From Nonomuraea aurantiaca (GTDB lineage: Bacteria; Actinomycetota; Actinomycetes; Streptosporangiales; Streptosporangiaceae): a DNA stretch of 64,000 nt. This document shows, piece by piece, positions 43,948 to 52,724 of this stretch (the first letter of the stretch is position 1; every line of letters starts with the position of its first letter). Where the stretch lies: NCBI RefSeq assembly GCF_020215705.1, contig NZ_JAIWNB010000006.1, positions 1 to 64,000 of the forward strand, written 5' to 3'. The translations under genes were made by a program, and so were the position numbers. The notes below the pieces were generated by a model, which saw only the letters and a program-made list of their open reading frames with translations, was not told the DNA's origin and made no database searches.

Positions 43948-44892
43948 ATGACCGATCTGGTGACCTTCGGTGAGACCATGGCGCTGTTCTCGGCCCGGCG
44001 CACCGGTCCGCTGCGCTTCGCCCGCGACTTCGACCTGGGCGTCGGCGGCGCCGAGTCGAACGTGGCCATCGGTGTCAGCCGCCTGGGTCACAGCGCCACC
44101 TGGATCAGCCGGGTCGGGGCCGACGAGTTCGGCGAGCTGATCCGCTTCACGCTCCAGGGCGAGGGCGTCGACGTCCGGGCCGTCACGGATCCGGAGGCGC
44201 CGACCGGCCTGATGATCAAGGGCCGGCGGACGGCCGACCTCGTCGACGTCCGCTACTACCGGGCGAGGAGCGCCGCGTCCCGGATCACGCCCGAAGACGT
44301 CGACCCCGCGCTCATCCAGGCCGCCCGGGTGCTGCACGTCTCCGCGATCACCCCGGCCTTGTCGGCGTCCGCCCGCGAGACCGTACGGCAGGCGATCGCC
44401 GTGGCCCGCGCCGCCGGGGTGTTCGTGTCACTGGACATCAACTACCGCCGGGCGCTGTGGACGGCCGAGGAGGCCGGCGCCTGGCTGCGCGAGACGATCG
44501 GCGACGTGGACGTGCTGTTCGCGACCGAGGCGGAGGGCCGGCTGGTCACCGACGTCGAAGGGGGCGCCGACCTGGCCAAGGCGCTCGCCTCGCTCGGTCC
44601 CGGCCATGTGCTGGTGAAGTCGGGTGCCGAGGGGGCCCTGGAGTACTCGGGCGGCTCCGTACGGCAGGCTCAGCCGTTCCGGGTGACGGAGGTGGACCCG
44701 GTCGGCGCCGGGGACGCGTTCGCGGCCGGGTGGCTCGCCGACTGGCTGGCCGGCGCGGACGCCGGCCAGCGGCTGCGCACGGCGTGCGCGGCCGGGGCGT
44801 TCGCGGTGACCTCGCAGGGCGACTGGGAGAGCCTGCCCCGCCGGGCCGACCTGAACCTGCTCCAGCGGCCCGCCGACGGGGTCAGCCGCTAG
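43948..44892 (+). CDS. PfkB family sugar kinase (KDG kinase-like)
   Basis: This is a 314-residue ribokinase-family enzyme. The N-terminal block is VTFGETMALFS and the first signature is LGVGGAESNVAIGVSRLGHSATWISRVGADEFG. DINYRRALW and the anion-hole signature EVDPVGAGDAFAAGWLADWL (catalytic Asp in GAGD) follow. The start TFGE and the DINYR.ALW box favour 2-keto-3-deoxygluconate kinase over ribokinase. The ATG at 43948 is chosen; an ATG at 43840 is also in frame. A DapA-type aldolase is encoded at 46145, but on the other strand, so a shared pathway is only a possibility. Confidence 0.87.
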   Translation: MTDLVTFGETMALFSARRTGPLRFARDFDLGVGGAESNVAIGVSRLGHSATWISRVGADEFGELIRFTLQGEGVDVRAVTDPEAPTGLMIKGRRTADLVDVRYYRARSAASRITPEDVDPALIQAARVLHVSAITPALSASARETVRQAIAVARAAGVFVSLDINYRRALWTAEEAGAWLRETIGDVDVLFATEAEGRLVTDVEGGADLAKALASLGPGHVLVKSGAEGALEYSGGSVRQAQPFRVTEVDPVGAGDAFAAGWLADWLAGADAGQRLRTACAAGAFAVTSQGDWESLPRRADLNLLQRPADGVSR

Positions 44893-45390
44893 TCACTTGA
44901 TCGCGGCGACGTCGAGCCGTCCCTGGCCGCACACGCGGTCGGCGCCGAACGCGATGGTCGTGTACGTCCGATCGTCCGGCGCGATGACGAGCAGCCGGTT
45001 CGCGCCTGGACAGTCCGTCTCGCCGCCGCTCTCCACGACGGTCCAGTGGAGGACCGCGCGGGCGCTGCCGCCGGGCCTGAGCGTCACCTTCGGGTGCGCT
45101 CCCGGCGTCCGGCGAACTCTTGTACGCAGGGCGTCACCCCGCTCGTCGAGCATCACCAGACCGGGATAGCCGCGTACGGTGCACGTGGCGCGCGACCGGT
45201 TGGTGAACACCAGCGGCGCGTAGCGGTTGCCCGCCCCGGCGTCCACCCGGCCCAGGCGCACCTGGAGCTGGGTCGTGGAGCAGCGCTGCGGGGCCGCGGC
45301 CGGTTGCGCGCTCTCCTGCGCCAGCGCGGGCGCGGCGCCGCCGAGCAGCAGCAGCCCGCCCACGAGTGCGGCGATCCTGAACGTCTTCAT
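44893..45390 (-). CDS. Secreted DUF4232 protein
   Basis: This is a 165-residue exported protein with a signal peptide (about residues 1-25, LVGGLLLLGGAAPALA), then a ~130-residue beta-sandwich. The DUF4232 signature is CSTTQLQVRLGRVDAGAGNRYAPLVFTNRSRATCTVRGYPGLVMLDERG, with four cysteines in two likely pairs. These domains are frequent in actinobacterial secreted proteins and lipoproteins; no function is established. Its stop is one base after the convergent kinase gene's stop, and its ATG overlaps the hemerythrin gene's stop. Confidence 0.87.
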   Translation of the reverse strand: MKTFRIAALVGGLLLLGGAAPALAQESAQPAAAPQRCSTTQLQVRLGRVDAGAGNRYAPLVFTNRSRATCTVRGYPGLVMLDERGDALRTRVRRTPGAHPKVTLRPGGSARAVLHWTVVESGGETDCPGANRLLVIAPDDRTYTTIAFGADRVCGQGRLDVAAIK

Positions 45391-46103
45391 GGATTTTTTG
45401 ACGCGTGCAACACACCAAAGGTTCTAAGCCGGACTTTCTGGCATTCGCGCTGGTATTGCCGCTGGCCGATCAGTCGCCACAGGACGCGGGCGGCCATCGG
45501 CATCAGGCGGAGAAAGGCCTCGCGCTCCCATGGGGTGGCGTCCTCCAGCAGCGCGCCAAGGTTGATCAGCAGCCGGTCCTTGGGCAGCTGGGCGCGGGCG
45601 TACTCCGAGAGCGTGTCCCATTCGGCCTTGGTCAGGTGCGCGGCGACGAGCGGCAGGATGCGCTCCTCCTCCTGGTCGAGGTGGACCAGGAGCTCGTCGT
45701 GGAGCAACGTCAGCGTGTCGGCGAGCCGGTCCCTCCGCTCGGCGTCGGCCTCGGCCCGCCAGGCGGGCAGCAGTTCCTCCAGCACGGAGATGTGGTCGGC
45801 GACGCGCTCGTGCTGCTCCTCCATCGTGCGGATGAGGACGCTCTCCAGCTGTACGCGGCGGAGGAGCACCGGCCAGAGCAGCTTGTCCTCGGCCTCGTGG
45901 TGGTGGTGCAGGCCGGTCAGCAGCTCGCCCAGGTAAGCGGCCAGCGTGGCGGCCCGCTCGGTGTCGCCGGGGGCCACCTGCCGGACCAGCTCGGGGGCCA
46001 GCCTGAACTCGCGGCGGAACACGCGGTGGACGACCACCATCTCCCAGATGGCAGGTGCGTTGTCGTTAGTCACCAGGACAGGATGGGGGACGCCGATTGC
46101 CAT
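45387..46103 (-). CDS. Hemerythrin domain protein
   Basis: This is a 238-residue cytoplasmic hemerythrin-like protein with a full set of candidate di-iron ligands: VVVHRVFRREF, TGLHHHHEAEDKLLWPVL (H...H-x-x-E-D), EQHERVADHISVLEELLPAW and LLVHLDQEEERILPLV (H-x4-E). The C-terminal ~80 residues (LTKAEWDTLSEYARAQLPKD...) are an additional helical part typical of actinobacterial HHE proteins. The ATG at 46103 is chosen; the longer frame runs into the neighbouring aldolase gene antisense. It is near the kinase-hemerythrin fusion, which hints at a shared oxygen or NO/iron signal. Confidence 0.87.
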   Translation of the reverse strand: MAIGVPHPVLVTNDNAPAIWEMVVVHRVFRREFRLAPELVRQVAPGDTERAATLAAYLGELLTGLHHHHEAEDKLLWPVLLRRVQLESVLIRTMEEQHERVADHISVLEELLPAWRAEADAERRDRLADTLTLLHDELLVHLDQEEERILPLVAAHLTKAEWDTLSEYARAQLPKDRLLINLGALLEDATPWEREAFLRLMPMAARVLWRLIGQRQYQRECQKVRLRTFGVLHASKNP

Positions 46104-46144
46104 CCGATTGTCCACTGATGCAAGCGGTAGCACCCGCCCCGCTG

Positions 46145-47050
46145 TTACAGGAGGCCGGCGGCGGCCAAGTGCTTGCCGACGCGGCCGGTCTCCTCGTCGT
46201 TCAGCGGGACCTGCGGCAGCGCGGTTGCCGGGTGGTCGATGACGCCGCGCAGGTGCAGCGCGGCCTTGAAGGCGCCCAGCCCCGACGAACTGCCGCCCAT
46301 CCGGTCGCCGCCGACCGTGACGATCTCGAACAGCCGTACCAGCCGCTCCTGCTCCAGCCGGGCCGCCTCCCAGTCGCCCCGCCGCGCCGCCTGGTAGAGC
46401 CGGACGTACCCGTGGGGATCGACATTGCCCAGACCGGGCACCACGCCGTCGGCGCCCATCCACAGGGCGGAGTCCACCGTCACCTCGGACCCGGTCAGCA
46501 CGCTGAACGGCGCCTCGCGGCCCAGGATCACCTGCCGCAGACCGCCGTCGTCCCCGCTCGAATCCTTGACCCCGGCCAGCACCCCCTCGGCGGCCAGTCC
46601 CAGCAGCAGCTCGGCGGACAGCTTGGTGCGCACGGCGACCGGCAGGTCATAGGCGTAGACCGGCAATCCGCTCTCGGCCCTGATGGTCCGGAAATGTGTC
46701 CGTATCTCGGTGGGATGGGTGCGCGTGTAGAACGGCGCCGTCGCCACCAGCCCCGACACCCCGGCCTCGACCGCGACCCGCACGTGTTCGAGCACCCGTG
46801 GCGTGGTCATGTCGATCACCCCCGCCAGCACCGGCACCCGGCCGCCCGCATGACCGACCACGGTGTCGAGCACCACCCGGCGCTGGGCGTCGGGCAGGTA
46901 GGCCACCTCCGACGACGACCCGAGCACGAACAGCCCGTCCACCCCGCCGTCGATCAGGTGGTCCACCAGCCGGATCAGCGACGCGGCGTCCACCTGGCCG
47001 CCGGCGGTCATCGGGGTGCACACCGGGGGGATCACACCGGTCAATGTCAT
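46145..47050 (-). CDS. DapA-family aldolase/lyase
   Basis: This is a 301-residue class I (Schiff-base) lyase of the dihydrodipicolinate synthase superfamily: PPVCTPMTAGGQVDAASLIRLVDHLIDGGVDGLFVLGSSSEVAYL, the Tyr of PVYAYDLPVAV, and the Schiff-base Lys in GVLAGVKDSSGDDGGL. GSSSE in place of GTTGE suggests it is not true DapA but a sugar-acid or related aldolase. The ATG overlaps the ABC ATPase stop (ATGA), so it belongs to the peptide/opine-type uptake operon 46145-52534 and probably acts on the imported compound or its product. Confidence 0.87.
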   Translation of the reverse strand: MTLTGVIPPVCTPMTAGGQVDAASLIRLVDHLIDGGVDGLFVLGSSSEVAYLPDAQRRVVLDTVVGHAGGRVPVLAGVIDMTTPRVLEHVRVAVEAGVSGLVATAPFYTRTHPTEIRTHFRTIRAESGLPVYAYDLPVAVRTKLSAELLLGLAAEGVLAGVKDSSGDDGGLRQVILGREAPFSVLTGSEVTVDSALWMGADGVVPGLGNVDPHGYVRLYQAARRGDWEAARLEQERLVRLFEIVTVGGDRMGGSSSGLGAFKAALHLRGVIDHPATALPQVPLNDEETGRVGKHLAAAGLL

Positions 47051-48036
47051 GCGTGCTCCTGGATCAGTTCGAGGTCGGTCGCTCCCGGCGCCACCGGGTG
47101 GTAGCAGTGGAAGAGGTGGTCGGCGTCGGTCCGCGCCGCGGGCCAGGCCGCGCCGCACTCCTCGTCCGCCCGCCAGCATCGGGTGCGGAACGGGCAGCCG
47201 CTCGGCGGCCTGGTGGCCGAGGGCACGACGCCGACCAGCGGGATCGGGTTGATCGGGGAGATCAGTCCCGGCGTGGCGGAGAACAGCGCCCGCGTGTAGG
47301 GGTGCCGGGCGTTCAGGGGTACGGCGTGCGCGGGAGTCTGCTCGACGATCCTGCCCAGGTACATGGTCACCACCCGGTCGCTCATCCGCCGGACCGTCTG
47401 GATGTCGTGCGAGACGAACACCAGCGCCAGCCCGAGCCGCTCCTTCAGATCGAGCAGCAGGTTGAGTATCTGCGCCCGTACGGACACGTCAAGGGCGCTG
47501 GTCGGCTCGTCGGCGATGAGCAGGTCGGGTTCGAGGGCCAGCGCCCTGGCGATGGCCACGCGCTGCCGCTGCCCGCCGGACAGCTGGCCGGGCAGCAGGT
47601 CGGCCGCGCCGGCGGGCAGGCCGACGAGGTCGAGCAGCTCCCGGACCCGGGCGTCCCGCTCGGCCGGGGTGCCGCGCCCGTGCACGTTGAGCGGGTCGCG
47701 GAGCACCTTGCTGACGGGCAGCCGCCGGTTGAGCGCCGTGGACGGGTCCTGAAATATCATCCCGACGCTGGACCCGATCAGCCCCCGCCGCTCCGCCTCC
47801 TTGAGCGCCCACAGGTCCTTGCCCCGGAAGGTCACGGTGCCCGAGGTCGGCCGTTGCAGGCCCACCAGCACCTTGGCCAGCGTGGACTTGCCGCAGCCCG
47901 ACTCCCCCACGACGCCGACCGTCTCGCCGGGGCTGATCGAGAGGTTCGCCTCGGTCAGCGCGTAGACGCGGTCCCGCGAGAACACCCCGCCCGAGCGGGC
48001 CTTGTACACGACGTGCACGTCCTTGAGATCAAGCAT
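47047..48036 (-). CDS. Oligopeptide-type ABC transporter ATPase (DppF-like)
   Basis: This is a 329-residue ATPase. Walker A is GESGCGKST, the Q-loop is FQDPSTALN, the signature is LSGGQRQRVAIARALA, Walker B is LLIADEPTSALD and the H-loop is VSHDIQ. The C-terminal oligo/dipeptide extension has C-P-F-R-x-R-C and a late Cys (CPFRTRCWRADEECGAAWP), typical of DppF/OppF iron-sulfur-type tails. The ATG at 48036 has GGGGAG upstream and overlaps the preceding fusion gene by eight bases. It pairs with the ATPase half of that fusion to energise one importer. Confidence 0.92.
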   Translation of the reverse strand: MLDLKDVHVVYKARSGGVFSRDRVYALTEANLSISPGETVGVVGESGCGKSTLAKVLVGLQRPTSGTVTFRGKDLWALKEAERRGLIGSSVGMIFQDPSTALNRRLPVSKVLRDPLNVHGRGTPAERDARVRELLDLVGLPAGAADLLPGQLSGGQRQRVAIARALALEPDLLIADEPTSALDVSVRAQILNLLLDLKERLGLALVFVSHDIQTVRRMSDRVVTMYLGRIVEQTPAHAVPLNARHPYTRALFSATPGLISPINPIPLVGVVPSATRPPSGCPFRTRCWRADEECGAAWPAARTDADHLFHCYHPVAPGATDLELIQEHA

Positions 48037-49963
48037 GCTGATCACTCCCCACGAGGACGACGGCGGGATGGTGACACGCCACGGCGTGCCGCCGGGTGTC
48101 CCCTTCCAGCACCGGAGCGTCGGTGCGGCACACATCCGTGGCCATCGGGCACCGGTCGGCGAAGCGGCAGCCGGCCGGGAAGTCCGCCGCCGCGGGCACC
48201 ACGCCGGGGATCTGCGTCAGCCGCTCGGCCCCCGACTCCAGCGACAGCACCGAGCCGAGCAGCCCGCGGGCGTAGTGGTGGGCGGGCGCGCCGACCAGCG
48301 TCGCCGTGGCGCCGGTCTCCACGATCTGCCCGCCGTACATGACGACCACGCGGTCGGTGACGTCGGCGATCAGCGCGAGGTCGTGCGAGACGAGGATCAG
48401 CGCGAACCCGAGCTCCGCGCGCAGTTCCAGCAGCAGCTCGATGACCTGCGCCTGGACGGTCACGTCGAGCGCGGTGGTGGGCTCGTCGGCGACGATCAGC
48501 TTGGGCTCGCGCGACAGCGCCATCGCGATCAGCACCCGCTGCCGCTGCCCGCCGGACAGCTCGTGCGGGTAGGAGGACAGGGTACGGCGGGCGTCCAGGC
48601 CGACCAGTTCGAGCAGTTCGGCCGGTGTCCGGCGGCCACCACGGCGGGTGACCTGCTTGAGCTGGGCCTTGATGGTCATGGCCGGGTTCAGCGAGGAGAG
48701 CGCGTCCTGGTAGATCATCGCCATCTCGTGGCCGAGCAGGCGGCGGCGGGCGCGGCGCGGCAGCGAGAGGAGCTCCTGCTGGTCGAAGCGTACGTGGCCG
48801 CTGACGCGGGCGTCGCGGGGCTGCAGGCCCATGATGGTCAGCGCGGTCAGCGACTTGCCGCAGCCGGACTCGCCGACCAGACCGAGCACCTCGCCCGGAC
48901 GTACCTCGAAGGCGATGCCGTCGACGATGTCCACGCCCTCGGCGAAGCCGATGCGCAGCCGCTCCACCGCGAGGATCGGCGGGCCCGAGGGCAGGGGGCG
49001 GGCCCGCTCGGCCAGCCTGCGGGCGGCCTCGGCCAGGCCCGGCAGCTCGACGATCTCGCCGGAGCCCGGCCGGGCCGCCTCGAACGCGTCGTCCTTCTTG
49101 ATGGCGGCCTTGCGGGTGGCGGGCGCGGCCCAGGCGTCGGAGATGCCCTCGGAGAGGATGTTCAGGGCGAGCACGGTGATCAGGATGAGCAGGCCGGGGA
49201 AGACCGTGGCCCACCAGCCGCCGAGGAGCACCATGTTCTTGCCGTCGGCGATGACGCTGCCCCACGACGGGTTCGGTGGGCGTACTCCGGCGCCGATGAA
49301 CGACAGCGAAGCCTCGAACACGATCGCGTCGGCCACCATCACCGTGCAGAACACCAGCACGGGCGCGGCGCAGTTGATGGCGATGTGCCGGATCAGGATG
49401 TGCGGGGTGCGGGCGCCGATGATCCGCTCGGCCGCGACGTAGTCCTCGCCGTACTGGGCGATCACGTTGGCCCGTACGACCCGCGCCACCGAGGGCATGT
49501 AGAGGAAGGCCATCGCCATCACCAGCACCGGAATGCTGCCGCCGAACACCGCCACCAGCACCGCGGCCAGCGCGATGCCGGGGAAGGCCATGATCACGTC
49601 GAGCAGGCGCATGATCGTCTCGTCGACGGCCCGGCGGGAGGTGGCCGCGGCGGCGCCGATGACGGCCCCCACGACCAGGGCCAGGGCGGTCGCGCCGAGG
49701 CCGATGATCAGCGACCAGCGCGCGCCGTACAGGAGCCTGGACAGGATGTCGCGGTTGGCGCTGTCCAGTCCCATCCAGTGACTCGCGGACGGGCCGCCGC
49801 CGGCGACCTCCTGGAAGTACGGCGAGTGCGGCGCGATCACCGGCGCGAGCAGCGCGGCCAGCACGATCACGGCGACGACGCCCACGGCGATCCACGACAG
49901 CGGCCGGAGCCGTCTGAAGGCGACGCCCGGCTTGGCGAGGCGTTCGGTCAGTCCACGTCTCAT
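48029..49963 (-). CDS. DppC-DppD fusion: permease plus ATPase
   Basis: This 644-residue fusion has an N-terminal DppC-type permease (about 1-295: six helices, SRLLYGARWSLIIGLGATALAL, the EAA loop AAERIIGARTPHILIRHI). A ~40-residue linker joins it to a DppD-type ATPase (about 335-644). The ATPase has Walker A GESGCGKSLTAL, signature LSGGQRQRVLIAMAL, Walker B VADEPTTALD, and the oligopeptide tail C-x7-C-P..C (AGCRFADRCPMATDVC). Such fusions are known in actinobacterial peptide/nickel-type transporters. The ATG shares bases with the dppB stop (TGATG). Confidence 0.92.
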   Translation of the reverse strand: MRRGLTERLAKPGVAFRRLRPLSWIAVGVVAVIVLAALLAPVIAPHSPYFQEVAGGGPSASHWMGLDSANRDILSRLLYGARWSLIIGLGATALALVVGAVIGAAAATSRRAVDETIMRLLDVIMAFPGIALAAVLVAVFGGSIPVLVMAMAFLYMPSVARVVRANVIAQYGEDYVAAERIIGARTPHILIRHIAINCAAPVLVFCTVMVADAIVFEASLSFIGAGVRPPNPSWGSVIADGKNMVLLGGWWATVFPGLLILITVLALNILSEGISDAWAAPATRKAAIKKDDAFEAARPGSGEIVELPGLAEAARRLAERARPLPSGPPILAVERLRIGFAEGVDIVDGIAFEVRPGEVLGLVGESGCGKSLTALTIMGLQPRDARVSGHVRFDQQELLSLPRRARRRLLGHEMAMIYQDALSSLNPAMTIKAQLKQVTRRGGRRTPAELLELVGLDARRTLSSYPHELSGGQRQRVLIAMALSREPKLIVADEPTTALDVTVQAQVIELLLELRAELGFALILVSHDLALIADVTDRVVVMYGGQIVETGATATLVGAPAHHYARGLLGSVLSLESGAERLTQIPGVVPAAADFPAGCRFADRCPMATDVCRTDAPVLEGDTRRHAVACHHPAVVLVGSDQHA

Positions 49964-50922
49964 CAGGTGGCGCTCCTGAGCCTGGGGTTGACCAGCAGGT
50001 ACAGGACGTCGACCAGCAGGTTGACGACCATGAAACCGACCGCGACGGTCAGCACGACGCCCTGCACGACCGCGGGGTCACCGTCGCGCACCGCGTTGAT
50101 CATGAGCTGGCCCATGCCCGGCAGGCCGTAGATCTGCTCGATGACCACCGCGCCGCCGATCAGGTAGCCGATGCGCAGGCCGAGCACGGTCAGCGGGTTG
50201 ATCAGCGCGTTGCGCAGTACGTTGCGGCCCACCACCACGATCGGCGGCAGCCCGCTGCCGATCGCGGTGCGTACGTAGTCGCGGTCGAGCTCCTCCACCA
50301 TCGAGGTGCGGATGATCCTGGTGAGCTGGGCCGCGACCGGCAGCGACAGCGACAGCGCGGGCAGCGTCATCGAGCGCAGCCAGCCGCTCGTCGAGTCGGC
50401 GGGGTTGATGTAGCCGCCGGTCGGGAAGAGCCCCTCCCCCACGGCGAGCCACTGGATCATCAGCAGTGCCAGCCAGAAGGCCGGAGCCGCGACCCCGACC
50501 AGGGACACGATGCGGATCACCTGGTCGGGCCAGCGGTCACGGAACAGCGCCCCGGTGACGCCGAAGATCAGCGCCAGCACGACCGCGACGAGCAGGCCGA
50601 GGAGCGTGAGCTGGAGCGTCAGCGGCAGCGCGGTCGTGACCGATTCGAGCACCGGCTTCTTGGTGAGCACGCTGGTGCCCAGGTCGCCGCGGACCAGGTC
50701 GCCGATGAAGCGCAGGTAGCGCAGCGGCAGCGGGTCGAGCAGGCCGTTCTCGACCTGGAACTGGTGGATCTGCTCGGGGGTCGGGTTCGCGCCCTGGAAG
50801 TAGGCGTACTCCGGCTTGCTGTTGGAGAAGCGCATCACGATGAACACGAACGCGGCGACCCCGAGTACCAGCGGGACCAGAACGAGGATCCGCCGGAGGA
50901 GCATTCTGACGATGAAGGCCAT
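49963..50922 (-). CDS. Oligopeptide-type ABC permease (DppB-like)
   Basis: This is a 319-residue permease with six helices. The first, LLRRILVLVPLVLGVAAFVFIVMRF, is followed by the long DppB periplasmic loop. The cytoplasmic EAA-type loop is REYVRTAIGSGL-like (DRDYVRTAIGSGLPPIVVVGRNVLRNALINP), and the ending VDVLYLLVNPRLR is typical of DppB. It forms the channel together with the permease half of the downstream fusion. It starts five bases before the binding-protein gene ends. Confidence 0.92.
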   Translation of the reverse strand: MAFIVRMLLRRILVLVPLVLGVAAFVFIVMRFSNSKPEYAYFQGANPTPEQIHQFQVENGLLDPLPLRYLRFIGDLVRGDLGTSVLTKKPVLESVTTALPLTLQLTLLGLLVAVVLALIFGVTGALFRDRWPDQVIRIVSLVGVAAPAFWLALLMIQWLAVGEGLFPTGGYINPADSTSGWLRSMTLPALSLSLPVAAQLTRIIRTSMVEELDRDYVRTAIGSGLPPIVVVGRNVLRNALINPLTVLGLRIGYLIGGAVVIEQIYGLPGMGQLMINAVRDGDPAVVQGVVLTVAVGFMVVNLLVDVLYLLVNPRLRSAT

Positions 50923-50926
50923 GGGC

Positions 50927-52534
50927 TCAGGTGCGCTTGGCCTGGAGGACGTTGATGCCCGGGTAGGCCTGCGCACGGATCCCGGTCAGCTTCTTCGGGT
51001 CCCAGGCGGTCATCAGCTCGGTGTGGACGACGGGGTAGAGGACCGCCTGCTCGGCGATGAGATCCAGATATTTCTGGACCTTCGCGGTCTTGGCCGCCTT
51101 GTCGGGCTCTTTGGTGGCCTCGTCCATCTGGGTGAACAGCGCCTTGGCGTCCTTGCTGTCGCCCCAGTGGCTGTACTTCATCCACAGGCCGCCGGCCACG
51201 TAGTTGTAGCGCATGATCAGGTCGGCGTCCATGCCGAACTGGTTGGGGTTCGAGGCCGCCGCGACCACCTGGTAGTCCTGGAACTGGTCCATCTTGGCGA
51301 ACAGCGCGGCCGTGTCCTGCGGCTCCAGCGTCGTCTTGACGCCGATCGCCTCCCAGGAGGCGGCGATGGTCGGCAGGCAGTCGGCGATCCAGCTCACGTT
51401 GACGGCCATCAGGTTGACCGTCAGGTCGGTCACGCCCGCCTCTTTGAGCAGCGCCTTGGCCTTCTCCTGGTCGTAGTCGTAGACGACCGAGGCCCGCTTG
51501 TGGTCGGGGTGGCCCTCGTTGAGGAAGGAGCTGGAGGCGGTGCCGTGCCCCTTGAGGGCCACGTCGATCAGCTTCTTCTTGTCGATGGCGTAGTGCAGCG
51601 CCTGGCGTACGCGGACGTCGTCGAACGGCTTGGTCCCGGTGTTGAACATCAGGAACATGTGGTTCATCCCCGCGCCGCCCTCGACGCTCAACCCCTGCTG
51701 CTTGAGCTGCTCGACGTTGGCGTACGGGATGTTGTCGGCGATCTGCGCCTCGGCCGAGCCGCCGGAGATCTTCGCGACGCGGGCCGCCGCGTCCACGATC
51801 GTCAGCCAGTTCATCTTCTTGACGGTCGCCGGGCGCGGCCCGTTGTAGTCGGCGAACGCCTCGAAGGTGGTGTTGCTCTTGGGGTTGTGCGCGGTCTGCT
51901 TGTACGGCCCCGAGCCGACGGCCTTGCCGGTCTTGGCCTGGTCCCAGGCGCCCGCCTGGCTGAAGACGTGCTTGGGCATGATCTTGGCAATGGTCAGCCT
52001 GGGCGCCGCGTCGGGGAAGGCGAACTTGAAGACCAGCTCGACGTTCTTGTCGTCGATCTTCTTCACTTCCTGGAGCCAGGACTTGAAGAAGTTGCCCGTC
52101 AGCACGTTGGCTGCCGGGTCGAGGATGCGCTGGAAGGTGAAGACCACGTCGTCGGCGGTCACCGGCTGCCCGTCGTGCCACTTCGCGCCGTCGCGGAGGG
52201 TGAACTTCCACGAGGTGGCGTTCAGGTCCGTCGGCAGCGCGGTCGCCAGGGCCGGGTACGGCTCACGGGTGATCGGGTCGGTGTCGAGCAGGCCCTCGTA
52301 GACGTGCTGGATGCCGGCCATCGCGAAGGCCGAGGCGGTCTGCGTCGGATCCCAGCTCTGGTCGTTGCCATAGCCGATGACGGCGGTGATCAGGTCCTTG
52401 TTGGATCCGGCGCCGACCGAACCGGTCGAGGCCGGGCCACCCGAGCAGGCGGAGAGGGTGGTGGCGATGAACGCCGCCGCACCCGTGGCCCCGCTGTAGC
52501 GCAGGAAGTCACGGCGGCTGAACTCAGAGCTCAC
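50927..52534 (-). CDS. ABC transporter substrate-binding lipoprotein
   Basis: This is a 535-residue solute-binding protein of family 5 (oligopeptide/nickel/opine type). The N-terminus has a twin-arginine signal (SRRDFLRYS) combined with a lipobox (TTLSACSG), so it is exported folded and lipid-anchored. SBP_bac_5 landmarks are WKFTLRDGAKWHDGQPVTADDVVFTFQRI, VGSGPYK, DVRVRQALHYAIDKKKLID and the closing lobe. The GTG at 52534, with AGGAGG upstream, heads the operon. The ligand is unknown; the DapA-type enzyme in the operon suggests a small oxo or amino compound rather than plain peptide. Confidence 0.9.
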   Translation of the reverse strand: MSSEFSRRDFLRYSGATGAAAFIATTLSACSGGPASTGSVGAGSNKDLITAVIGYGNDQSWDPTQTASAFAMAGIQHVYEGLLDTDPITREPYPALATALPTDLNATSWKFTLRDGAKWHDGQPVTADDVVFTFQRILDPAANVLTGNFFKSWLQEVKKIDDKNVELVFKFAFPDAAPRLTIAKIMPKHVFSQAGAWDQAKTGKAVGSGPYKQTAHNPKSNTTFEAFADYNGPRPATVKKMNWLTIVDAAARVAKISGGSAEAQIADNIPYANVEQLKQQGLSVEGGAGMNHMFLMFNTGTKPFDDVRVRQALHYAIDKKKLIDVALKGHGTASSSFLNEGHPDHKRASVVYDYDQEKAKALLKEAGVTDLTVNLMAVNVSWIADCLPTIAASWEAIGVKTTLEPQDTAALFAKMDQFQDYQVVAAASNPNQFGMDADLIMRYNYVAGGLWMKYSHWGDSKDAKALFTQMDEATKEPDKAAKTAKVQKYLDLIAEQAVLYPVVHTELMTAWDPKKLTGIRAQAYPGINVLQAKRT

Positions 52535-52610
52535 GGATGCCTCCTGGGGGTTGGTGCAGATCCTGCGATCCGCATTAGGCCGCCGATCCGCGGTCCTAAT
52601 GTAGAACGTG

Positions 52611-52625
52611 GGACATCCCATGTCC
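52611..52625. promoter_or_regulatory. GntR/FadR-type operator
   Basis: GGACATCCCATGTCC is a perfect 6-bp palindrome with a 3-base centre in the divergent gap between the binding-protein gene and the FadR-type regulator. It is the probable operator for the regulator at 52725. Confidence 0.55.
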
Positions 52626-52724
52626 TATGTTGTGCGTAGGGTGGACGCTATGGGCCGGACCCGGTTGAGGTCAACAGGAGATTTCCGGAATGTTACCTAA
52701 GCGCTTACGACGAAGGGATTTTTC